Shown here in pieces: positions 23,253-30,443 of a DNA stretch of 64,000 bases (position 1 is its first letter; each line of letters starts with the position of its first letter). The DNA lies in contig JADLBL010000023.1 in the NCBI GenBank assembly GCA_020847735.1, positions 62,001-126,000 of the forward strand, read 5' to 3'. Below the pieces are notes generated by a model. It had not been told where the DNA came from and made no database searches. It saw only the letters and a list, made by a program, of their open reading frames with translations. This stretch comes from Candidatus Eisenbacteria bacterium. GTDB taxonomy: Bacteria > Eisenbacteria > RBG-16-71-46. The position numbers and the translations under genes are program-made.

Positions 23253-24011
23253 ATGCGAAGACTGCTTCTCCTTTCCCTGGCCCTTCTCGGTGCCGGCGCG
23301 CCGCGCGCGTTCGCGCAGAGCGGATTGAGACTGCTCTGGGATCAATGCCTTGCGGACGGCGGCGTCACGCAGACGTTGTTCGACTGCACCAAGAACGCGG
23401 GAGCGGCGGCCCTGAATGCCTCGGTGATCATTCCCGCGGACATGCCGCAGTTCGCGGCGGCCCGGGTGATCATCGACGTCCATGTCGCGGACGGGACGAT
23501 TCCGCCCTGGTGGCAGGTGGCCGCAGGACAGTGCCGGGAGAACAGGCTCACGGCCTCGTACGACCCGACGGGGTTCCCGTGGAGCGAGCACTGCCCGGCG
23601 ATCTGGGGCGAGGTCGCACCGCTCCAGATCCAGACGATCCAGCCGGAGATCTCCGGCCCGGGGATGTTCCGCGCGATCTCCGCCGCCGCCCTGCCGGCCG
23701 GGTCGGAGCGTTCGCTGGTGGCGGACGGCACGGAGTTGACCGTCTGCCGCGTCGTGGTGCTTCACGCCAAGACCGTGGGCCAGGGTGCGTGCGACGGGTG
23801 CCGCGTCGGAGCGTGTTTCTGGCTGAAGGAGATCTACCTCGAGCAGCTGGCGGGCCTCCCCAGTCAGCGGATCACCGATGCGCGCCGGAACGCCATCGTC
23901 GGGCACAATGCCGTCTGGGACTACTCCATCGAATTCCAGTCATCCGGGTTGACCTGCACCACCCCGGCCCTGAACCGCACGTGGGGCGCGATCAAGACGC
24001 TCTACCGATGA
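23253..24011 (+). CDS. secreted protein of unknown function, tandem paralogue 2, TWGAIKTLYR tag
   Basis: This is the second copy of the family above: 252 residues with signal peptide MRRLLLLSLALLGAGAPRAFA. It shares the IPADM/IPADI, PPWWQ, AGQCR, LVADGTE and CxGCR landmarks, and the final NRTWGAIKTLYR is identical. Internal divergence is substantial while the tag is unchanged, so the tag is under separate constraint. ATG 23253 follows GGGAGG, and the gap to paralogue 1 is 32 bp, so they form one unit. No enzymatic motif is visible. A structural, carbohydrate-binding or surface-layer role is only a guess. Confidence 0.8.
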   Translation: MRRLLLLSLALLGAGAPRAFAQSGLRLLWDQCLADGGVTQTLFDCTKNAGAAALNASVIIPADMPQFAAARVIIDVHVADGTIPPWWQVAAGQCRENRLTASYDPTGFPWSEHCPAIWGEVAPLQIQTIQPEISGPGMFRAISAAALPAGSERSLVADGTELTVCRVVVLHAKTVGQGACDGCRVGACFWLKEIYLEQLAGLPSQRITDARRNAIVGHNAVWDYSIEFQSSGLTCTTPALNRTWGAIKTLYR

Positions 24012-24024
24012 GCGCCGGCGCGGC

Positions 24025-24789
24025 TCACCTCGCGCGCAGCTGCTCCGCGATCCACTTCGGCAGCTCCTCCTCGGCGAACGCGGAGTCCCAGCTGTCGTGG
24101 CCGGCGTCGGGGTAGAAGGTGGCGCGCAGGTTCGTCGTGTCGAGTCCGCCGCTGCGCTTCAGCTCGCGCATCCAGCGGACGATCTCCTGCGTCTCGCGCG
24201 GCAGCACGACGTCGTCCTTGAGCCCCTGGAAGCACCACGCGGGCACGTTGCGCACGCGCGTCGCGATGGTCTGCGCCCGCCCGTAGCCGCACACGGGCAC
24301 GAGGCAGCGCCAGCGGTCGGGGTGGCGCGCGCCGATCATCCACGCGCCGTTGCCGCCCTGGGAGATTCCCGCGAGCGCGACACGCCGCTCGTCCACGCCG
24401 TAGCGACGGTGGGCGTCGGCGAGCGTCGCGAAGACGAGGTCCTCGTGCTCCCACCATTCCTCGTCGGCCGTCGGCTTCTGCGGGAACACGACGACGAACG
24501 GCCAGCGTTCCGGGTGCGCCTGCAACGCGGGGCCGAGTCCGACGCGCGTCGGCTTTCCGCCGTCGTCGCCGCACTCGCCCGAGCCGTGCAGGAAGACGAT
24601 TCCCGGCCAGCCGCCGGCGCGCCGCGACCAGCCGGGCGGCAGCCAGACCGCGTAGCGATGCGCCCTGCCCGCGACCCGCACCGTGGAGTGTTCGAAGCGT
24701 CCGGCGTCCGCCGAGGGCGCGCCGCCGCCCTCGAGGAGGAGCGCGAGGGCCAGCAGCGGAAGCGCCGCGAAGAGCGTGAGCGAACTCAT
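24025..24789 (-). CDS. secreted esterase/phospholipase-like alpha/beta hydrolase
   Basis: This exported serine hydrolase of 254 residues has a signal peptide at 1-28. The alpha/beta core resembles the feruloyl-esterase/PHB-depolymerase and dienelactone-hydrolase-like group: oxyanion FLHGSGECGDDGG, nucleophile GISQGGNGAW, acid GLKDDVVLP and catalytic His AGHDSWDSAF. It probably cleaves an ester outside the cytoplasm; carbohydrate esters are typical of this group but not proven here. The start is ATG 24789 after AAGG. It converges with the tagged secreted pair, leaving 13 bp between the stop codons. Confidence 0.86.
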   Translation of the reverse strand: MSSLTLFAALPLLALALLLEGGGAPSADAGRFEHSTVRVAGRAHRYAVWLPPGWSRRAGGWPGIVFLHGSGECGDDGGKPTRVGLGPALQAHPERWPFVVVFPQKPTADEEWWEHEDLVFATLADAHRRYGVDERRVALAGISQGGNGAWMIGARHPDRWRCLVPVCGYGRAQTIATRVRNVPAWCFQGLKDDVVLPRETQEIVRWMRELKRSGGLDTTNLRATFYPDAGHDSWDSAFAEEELPKWIAEQLRAR

Positions 24790-25055
24790 GCCGCGCACCT
24801 TCGCTCGCGCGCGCCGAGGCCGCAACCCGCGGGTCGCTCGAGCGAGGCGAAGCCATGGCGAGCGCCCGGGCGAACGCGCCGCCGCCGGGCCGCCGGGCAG
24901 GAGAGACCCCCGGCTGGCGGTTCATGAAGCGTCCGGGCTAGCGTGGCGCCCATGATCGCCACCCACGAGCCTCGCGCGATGCGGAAGTCCGGCTGCGCGG
25001 CGGTGCGCCGCTCGCGTCACGAAGGTGAGCCGAAGCCCGGGCGGGGGCGCGTGGA

Positions 25056-25292
25056 ATGAAACAGCGCGAGCGTTCACCCTGGCACCGCGACGACCTGCCC
25101 GCGTGGGCGTGGGGGGTGCTGATCGTCGTACGCGCGGGCCAGCTCGCGGCGGCGCTGCTGCCGCTCGCGCTGATCGTGCTGCTGTGGTGGACCTGGACGC
25201 ACCGGCGCGAGCCGGCGGTGCAGCGCGCGCTGCGCGAGGCGACGAAGCAGGTCGGCGCGGTCGTGGACTCGGCGCGCAGCCTCGTGCGCTGA
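25056..25292 (+). CDS. small single-pass membrane protein
   Basis: This 78-residue ORF has a hydrophilic N-terminus, one long hydrophobic segment (about 22-45, rich in Leu/Val/Trp) and a basic amphipathic C-terminal helix (EPAVQRALREATKQVGAVVDSARSLVR). No family is recognised. Only a weak purine stretch precedes ATG 25056. The hydrophobic-then-amphipathic pattern and clean stop make a real protein likelier than not. The 311 bp downstream (25293-25602) contain no further gene that I can support. Confidence 0.5.
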   Translation: MKQRERSPWHRDDLPAWAWGVLIVVRAGQLAAALLPLALIVLLWWTWTHRREPAVQRALREATKQVGAVVDSARSLVR

Positions 25293-25602
25293 AGCCGCGC
25301 CGCGCGCCGCGGCGGCCCGCCCCCCGGCTGCGGCGGCTGCGCCTGCGCGCGAGGACCCATCTGCCCCGATCCGGCCACGCGGGCCGAACGCGGGTGAACG
25401 CCCCGGTTCACCCCGGCGCGGCCGGGGCCGCCCGGAGCCCGCGCAGCCCCGTGGAATTCATGGGTCCTGCGCGATCGGCCGCCCGCGGCACAGGGCCTGC
25501 AACAGGGGTGCTGCGAAGCGGGCGAGGCCCGCGACCGAGTCAGGCAGCTCCCCCGGGCCGTGAGGCCCACCGACGCGAGGCGAGGCCTCGAGGAGACGGC
25601 AC

Positions 25603-25926
25603 ATGAAGACGCTCCAGATTCTCACGCTGGCCATCGCGGCCACCCTGTTCACCGCCACGATCGCTTCCGCCGGCACGGCGACCCCGCGCGTGGACCGCCG
25701 CGAGGCGCGACAGACGGCCCGCATCCACCAGGGCGTCCGCAGCGGCGAGCTGACCCGCGGCGAGGCGCGCTCGCTGCGCGCCGGGCAGCGTCACGTGCAT
25801 CGCATCGAGCGGCGCGCGAAGGCGGACGGCAACGTCAGCGCCCGCGAGCGCGCGCACCTGAACCGCGCGCAGAACCGCCAGAGCCGGCACATCCATCGCC
25901 TCAAGCACAACGGCCGGACGCGCTGA
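25603..25926 (+). CDS. small secreted basic protein
   Basis: This 107-residue exported protein has a clear signal peptide (to ASA, residue 23). The mature part is highly basic and helical: IHQGVRSGELTRGEARSL, then VHRIERRAKADGNVSARERAHLNR, then RQSRHIHRLKHN. Similar small proteins of unknown function occur widely in Gram-negative bacteria. The KADGNVSARER stretch resembles a degenerate EF-hand-like helix-loop-helix. The positive charge suggests binding to wall or nucleic acid, which is unproven. ATG 25603 has GAGGAG at good spacing, and a strong terminator follows at 25986. Confidence 0.8.
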   Translation: MKTLQILTLAIAATLFTATIASAGTATPRVDRREARQTARIHQGVRSGELTRGEARSLRAGQRHVHRIERRAKADGNVSARERAHLNRAQNRQSRHIHRLKHNGRTR

Positions 25927-25985
25927 AGTTTCCTAGCGTCTCCGCCGCCCCGGTGCCAGGGCAAGGGGAACGGGCGGCGTGACGA

Positions 25986-26011
25986 GCCCCGGGGGAGCGA
26001 TCCCCCGGGGC
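25986..26011 (+). terminator. terminator of the small basic protein gene
   Basis: A perfect 11-bp stem, GCCCCGGGGGA with TCCCCCGGGGC, closed by a GCGA tetraloop, is followed by CTCTTGTCG. It sits between convergent genes and may act in both directions. Confidence 0.75.
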
Positions 26012-26061
26012 CTCTTGTCGCCCGCGTCGCGATCCGGCGGCGTGCGCGCCGGCCGCGACGC

Positions 26062-27405
26062 TCAGCGTCCGCTCAGCAGGTGAAGCGTGCGCTTCCAGCT
26101 CACGTACAGCGTCGCGTCGCGATCGCCGGGTCCGAGCGGCCACGCGTAGTCCACGCGCAGCCAGGTCTCGGGATCGGGCAGGCCGGGGCGGTACATCAGG
26201 GACAGTCCGGCCTCGGGCATCCACTCCCCGGCGCGGGGCCAGTTGCGCGCCACGATGCGCGGCGCGCCGGATGCCGGATCGAATCCCCAGCGCGCGGCGG
26301 TGGTGGCGAAGACGCCCGCCTGCAGCGGAAACGCGGGGTTCCGGCGCAGGCCCAGCAGCGTCGGCACGTCGTCCTGAAGCAGCAGGTCCACGCGGGCGAT
26401 CGCCCGCCCGGTGCCGGCGAGCGACTGCGAGGGCACCGTGAGCAGCGAGTACGAGCCGCCCACGTAGAGCGCGTCCTGCGCGAGCGGGGCGCCGCGCAGG
26501 CGCGCGTACTCGAGCTGCGGCGCGAGCGCGAGGTGGGCGCCGAGCGGAATGCCGCCGCCGAACGCGGCGCGGTAGCGGTGGTAGGCGAGATCGCCGCCGA
26601 GCGCGCCGCCGGCGTTCCACAGGGTCGCTTCGGCGGCGAACGGCGCCCACGGCAGCCGCGCGCCCGCCGAGACGCTCAGTTCGCTCGCGCGCCCGAAGAC
26701 CGCCGGCGCGTTGGCTTCGACCTCGAGCCCCGCGCCCGTGAGCGTCCAGCCGGCCGTGGTCGAAAGCGGCGACTCGAGCTCCCAGCGGTAGGCGAGCGCG
26801 CTCCAGCCGGCGGCGCCGCGGTGCGCGAGCTCGGCGCGCACGCCGTCGCGCCGCAGGTAGCTGTGCCGGTCGCTGCCCCAGACCAGCGCGTTGAGCGTCG
26901 CGAAGCCGGAACTGTAGCGGTCGCGGTTGAGCGCCTCGAAGCGCCGGCCGCCGCTCACGCTCAGCGTCACGCTCGCGTCCTGACGCGGCCGCGCCCGCCC
27001 GAGCAGCAGCTCGCCGCCGCCGTACCACTGGTTCGGGCCGTTCGCCCACTGGAGCTGGCCGGCCAGCCGGTTCGGCGCTCGCCCGAGCCCGAGCGCCGCC
27101 GAGCCGCCATAGACCGCGCCGAGCGCGCGGTTGAAGCTGAACGCGGGCGCGAGCGACAGGCGCAGCGCGCCGCGCGGCGCCATGCCCGGCGGCCGCGCGA
27201 GGCCCGCGGCGAGCGCCGAGTCGAGTCCCGCCGTGTCGGCGGGCTGCGCCGAGAGGCCGAAGTAGGCGTCGGTCGAATCCGACAGGGCGCGAAAGTACGA
27301 GTGCATCGTGCTGTCGGCGGGCGATTCGCCGGCGCGCGCCGGCGACGCGGCCGCGCACGCGAGCGCGGCGCACGCGAGCGCGGCCCACGCGGGGCGCGCG
27401 TTCAC
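26062..27405 (-). CDS. predicted outer-membrane beta-barrel protein
   Basis: This exported 447-residue protein has a signal peptide (to about residue 25). A helical linker leads into alternating amphipathic strands rich in Gly, Tyr and Trp (LRLSLAPAFSFNR, VYGGSAALGLG, QWYGGGELLLG ...) that run to the C-terminus (DATLYVSWKRTLHLL). This pattern fits an outer-membrane barrel of unknown family. The start is GTG 27405, overlapping the stop of the LolA-like gene by 4 bp (GTGA), so the two are made together. A dedicated lipoprotein or lipid transfer pair is a reasonable hypothesis; no transport substrate can be inferred. Confidence 0.72.
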   Translation of the reverse strand: MNARPAWAALACAALACAAASPARAGESPADSTMHSYFRALSDSTDAYFGLSAQPADTAGLDSALAAGLARPPGMAPRGALRLSLAPAFSFNRALGAVYGGSAALGLGRAPNRLAGQLQWANGPNQWYGGGELLLGRARPRQDASVTLSVSGGRRFEALNRDRYSSGFATLNALVWGSDRHSYLRRDGVRAELAHRGAAGWSALAYRWELESPLSTTAGWTLTGAGLEVEANAPAVFGRASELSVSAGARLPWAPFAAEATLWNAGGALGGDLAYHRYRAAFGGGIPLGAHLALAPQLEYARLRGAPLAQDALYVGGSYSLLTVPSQSLAGTGRAIARVDLLLQDDVPTLLGLRRNPAFPLQAGVFATTAARWGFDPASGAPRIVARNWPRAGEWMPEAGLSLMYRPGLPDPETWLRVDYAWPLGPGDRDATLYVSWKRTLHLLSGR

Positions 27406-28280
27406 CGCCCGCGTCCTCGCGCCGCGCCGCCCGCGGCCGGGGCGCGGAACAGGGAATCCGGCAGGCCGGTGTTGATCGTGTAGTCGCTGAACTGGATCGC
27501 CAGATCGAAGCTGCTGCCGAACTGCGGCAGCGGAACCGTGGTGCGCACGCGCGCGAGCACTCGTGAGAGCACCCAGAAGCCGTCCACCTGCCGGCGCTCG
27601 ACGACCATGCGGTCGAGCCCGCGCAGCAGCAGCGGCACGGGCGAATGCCGGAAGGAGATTTCCTGGCGCACGATGACGTAGTCCCGGGTGTCCACCCAGA
27701 CCTCGCCGCTCGGCTCGGTGACATCGAGCGGCGAGCGCGGCTCGAAGGCGAGCCGGTAGATCACGTGGTCGCCGAGAATCTCCCGCCCCGCGATCCGGTA
27801 GTTGAAGTTGCGCCGCGCGCCCGGTTGGAACGCGAAGTCCACGATGGTCTCGTCCATGCCGGCCTCGACGCGCACCCCGGCCTTCACGCCGCGCTCGTTC
27901 GGCCGCTTCGCGCGCCAGTGGCGGAGCGGAATCGCGCGAGAGTCGGAGGGCCGCCTCTGGTAGACGCGGGCGACCGTCTCCTCGACGAGTTGCGGGGTCC
28001 TGCCGTCGGCCGCATGGCCGACGGTGCGGACCGTGATCCGATAGCTCCGGTCGCGCAGCAGCGAGTCGCGACGCGCCTCGCCGGCCGCGACGCGGTCGAG
28101 GATCTCGGCGAGCGTCACGCGCCGGGCGTTGACGAGCACCGGCGGGACTTCGGTCCGCATCGTGTCCTCGACCGCGAGCACCGCCCCGGGCGCGGGCGGT
28201 GTCGCCGCCGCGCCCGCGGGCACGGCGAGTCCCGCGGACAGCGCCGCGGCGGTCAGAAACGTCGCGAGGGGTGTTCGCAT
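27402..28280 (-). CDS. LolA-like periplasmic protein
   Basis: This exported protein of 292 residues has a signal peptide at 1-25. The mature part has the strand pattern of LolA/LolB-like outer-membrane lipoprotein-sorting folds (VIYRLAFEPRSPLDVTEPSGEVWVDTRDYVIVRQEISF ... FWVLSRVLARVRTTVPLPQFGSSFDLAIQFSDY). Proteins of this kind carry acyl chains across the periplasm. It is coupled by GTGA to the barrel protein downstream, so both probably serve one envelope process. ATG 28280 lies about 50 nt after a TAGCGT -10-like box. The family call rests on fold pattern, not on a short motif. Confidence 0.65.
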   Translation of the reverse strand: MRTPLATFLTAAALSAGLAVPAGAAATPPAPGAVLAVEDTMRTEVPPVLVNARRVTLAEILDRVAAGEARRDSLLRDRSYRITVRTVGHAADGRTPQLVEETVARVYQRRPSDSRAIPLRHWRAKRPNERGVKAGVRVEAGMDETIVDFAFQPGARRNFNYRIAGREILGDHVIYRLAFEPRSPLDVTEPSGEVWVDTRDYVIVRQEISFRHSPVPLLLRGLDRMVVERRQVDGFWVLSRVLARVRTTVPLPQFGSSFDLAIQFSDYTINTGLPDSLFRAPAAGGAARGRGR

Positions 28281-28537
28281 GTCGTGGGCGCGATCTCGCT
28301 CGGCCGAAGTCCGATGCGCGCCGGCACGCTAACGGGCGTGCGGCGGGGTCGCAACACCGGCGCGATTTGGCAACGGGCTGACCGCGTCGCCGGTCCACGC
28401 AGGGTCCAACTGGGATAGCTTTACGCGCGTACGCGCAGGATCTTGAAGCTCGGCTCCGATACCGGCACGGCGCGTGCCAAGGAAAGGCACGGAAGCAACT
28501 GCCCGGCACCACCTCGTCGCCGGAAGGGAGGACACCC

Positions 28538-29371
28538 ATGAAGTCGCGCATCACCCGTTTCGCCGTGCTCGGCGCGGCGATGCTCACGTTGACCGCGCCG
28601 GCCGCCTTCGCCGCCGCGGCATCCTCGCAGGATCCGTCCGCGTTCACGCTGCCCGCCGAAACGCTCGCGCTCGCCGCGACGCCGGTCGCCTCCGGCCTCG
28701 CGCCCGAAGTGGCCGCGATTCATGTGCCCGGCGTGCCCGAAGTGTCGGTCGCGGGCGTCGCCTATCGCCCGCGCCGCTCCGGCTACGGCCGGCACGTGGA
28801 CTCCTACGGCGTCAGCCAGATCCATCTCGGCTTCTTCGACCCCGACGGCGATCCGCCGCGCAGCTTCCTCGCCGGCATTCGCGGCGGCCCGATGCTCGAT
28901 CCGCACGTCCAGGTCGGTGTCGGCGTGGACTGGGCGCACAGCGGCGACCGCACGGCCTCGGTGCGTTCGACCGAGATCGGACCCGGCGGCACGCCGATCA
29001 CGGTGCAGCGCGAGATCGCGCGCTCCTCGACCGACTTCTTCCCGATCATGGCGTTCATGCAGCTGTCGGCCGACGACGACCTGAGCCTGGTGCCGTACTT
29101 CGGCATCGCCGGCGGCTACCAGGTGTTGAACTTGTCCGCCGACGACTACCAGTCGGGCCAGAGCTTCGACGCAACGTACGGCGGCTGGGGCTGGCAGGCG
29201 TGGGGTGGCGCGGCGATGCCGCTGTCGGGCCGCACGCGTGTCACGGGCGAGGTGTTCTTCAACGGCGGCGAAATGGGTCGCGACGTGGACGACCCGCTGT
29301 TCGGCGGCTACCGCGAGACGGTCAAGGCCGATGGCTTCGGCGCCCGCTTCGGGCTCGCGTGGGGGTTCTGA
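28538..29371 (+). CDS. outer-membrane beta-barrel protein
   Basis: This 277-residue exported protein has a signal peptide to AFAA (about residue 26). An 80-residue Ala/Pro/Val-rich periplasmic stretch follows, then an OmpA/OmpW-like barrel of alternating strands (IHLGFFDPDG, FLAGIRGGPML, VQVGVGVDWA, LVPYFGIAGGYQVL, GGWGWQAWGGAAMPL, RVTGEVFFNGG) ending FGLAWGF. The terminal aromatic residue is the usual barrel-assembly signal. AAGGGAGG precedes ATG 28538, and a TAGCTT -10-like box lies about 130 nt upstream. It appears to be a single-gene unit ended by the hairpin at 29401. Confidence 0.8.
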   Translation: MKSRITRFAVLGAAMLTLTAPAAFAAAASSQDPSAFTLPAETLALAATPVASGLAPEVAAIHVPGVPEVSVAGVAYRPRRSGYGRHVDSYGVSQIHLGFFDPDGDPPRSFLAGIRGGPMLDPHVQVGVGVDWAHSGDRTASVRSTEIGPGGTPITVQREIARSSTDFFPIMAFMQLSADDDLSLVPYFGIAGGYQVLNLSADDYQSGQSFDATYGGWGWQAWGGAAMPLSGRTRVTGEVFFNGGEMGRDVDDPLFGGYRETVKADGFGARFGLAWGF

Positions 29372-29400
29372 GGACCGGGTCGGTTCCTTCACGCGCTGTA

Positions 29401-29439
29401 CACGATCGCCCCGCGGCCCGGAAACCGCGGGGCGTCGTG
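29401..29439 (+). terminator. terminator after the outer-membrane protein gene
   Basis: CGCCCCGCGG pairs with CCGCGGGGCG across CCCGGAAA. Outer CACGA/TCGTG adds five pairs past a single bulged T. It lies 30 nt after the stop codon; no T run follows. Confidence 0.6.
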
Positions 29440-29553
29440 CGTCCGGGGCCATCGTCGTGGCGGCCCGGACCGCGGGCCCGCGCGGCGACAAGCGGTGGCG
29501 CACGCGACGCGCCGTTGCGCCCGCCCGGGCCGCGGCCTACGCTGCCCCGCGCC

Positions 29554-30435
29554 ATGCCCCGCAAGTCCCCCCGATCGCGCCGCACCGCCGGCGCACGGCC
29601 CAGCATGCCGTCCTCGCCACGCGTGCGGTCGGCGCCGGGCAAGTCGCGCACGCGCGCCGCGCGCGCCGCCCACCTTCTGAAGGGCGCGCGGCCGTCGGCC
29701 GCGGCCGCGCGGAAGAAGAAGGCCGCCCCGCGCAAGTCCGCCAAGCCGCGCCGCCCGGTCGCGACCCAGCCGGGGAAGTCGCGGTTCTTCACGCCCGACC
29801 CGGTGCGAGTGGCGGCGGTGATCGAGCAGCTCCGCGAACTGTACCCCGACGCCCGCTGCGCGCTGAACCACGCCTCGGCGCTCGAGCTGCTGGTCGCGAC
29901 GATCCTGTCGGCGCAGTGCACCGACGAGCGCGTGAACCGGGTGACGCCGGCGCTGTTCGCGAAGTACCCCGACGCGGCGGCGTTCGCGAGCGCGAACCCG
30001 AAGGAGCTCGAGGAGGCCATTCACTCGACGGGCTTCTTCCGGCAGAAGGGGCGCTCCATCCGCGAGGCGTGCGCCGACATCGTGACGCGGCACGGCGGCG
30101 AGGTGCCGCGCACGCTCGAAGCGCTGGTCGCGCTGCGAGGTGTCGGCCGCAAGACGGCGAACGTCGTGCTCGGAAACGCCTACGGCATCGCCTCGGGCAT
30201 CGTCGTGGACACGCACGTCGCGCGGCTCGCGAACCGGCTCGGATTCACGAACGAGTCGGACCCGGTGAAGATCGAGTTCGCGCTCCAGCCGCTGGTGCCG
30301 CGGGATCTGTGGACGCTCTTTTCCCACTGGCTGATCCTGCACGGCCGCGCGGTCTGCATCGCGCGCAAGCCGCGCTGCTCCGTGTGCCCGCTGGCGCCGC
30401 ACTGCCCGCGCATCGGCGTGACGCTCTCGCAGTAG
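29554..30435 (+). CDS. nth: endonuclease III with a basic N-terminal tail
   Basis: This is a bifunctional DNA glycosylase/AP lyase for oxidised pyrimidines. The catalytic core starts near residue 78 of 293 and has the helix-hairpin-helix LRGVGRKTANVV with catalytic K200, D219 in VVDTHVARLANRLG, and the 4Fe-4S loop C268-x6-C275-x2-C278-x5-C284. Residues 1-75 are a disordered Lys/Arg/Ala/Pro tail, absent from E. coli Nth (211 residues); histone-like basic tails can speed DNA searching. ATG 29554 is 10 nt past a TACGCT -10-like box. An internal ATG at 29605 would keep most of the tail. Confidence 0.93.
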   Translation: MPRKSPRSRRTAGARPSMPSSPRVRSAPGKSRTRAARAAHLLKGARPSAAAARKKKAAPRKSAKPRRPVATQPGKSRFFTPDPVRVAAVIEQLRELYPDARCALNHASALELLVATILSAQCTDERVNRVTPALFAKYPDAAAFASANPKELEEAIHSTGFFRQKGRSIREACADIVTRHGGEVPRTLEALVALRGVGRKTANVVLGNAYGIASGIVVDTHVARLANRLGFTNESDPVKIEFALQPLVPRDLWTLFSHWLILHGRAVCIARKPRCSVCPLAPHCPRIGVTLSQ

Positions 30436-30443
30436 GGTCCGAC

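Noticed and set aside
25293-25602. Possible small gene in the 310-bp gap
   Set aside because: Frames here lack ribosome-binding sites and give Arg/Pro/Ala low-complexity products; I see only spacer sequence.
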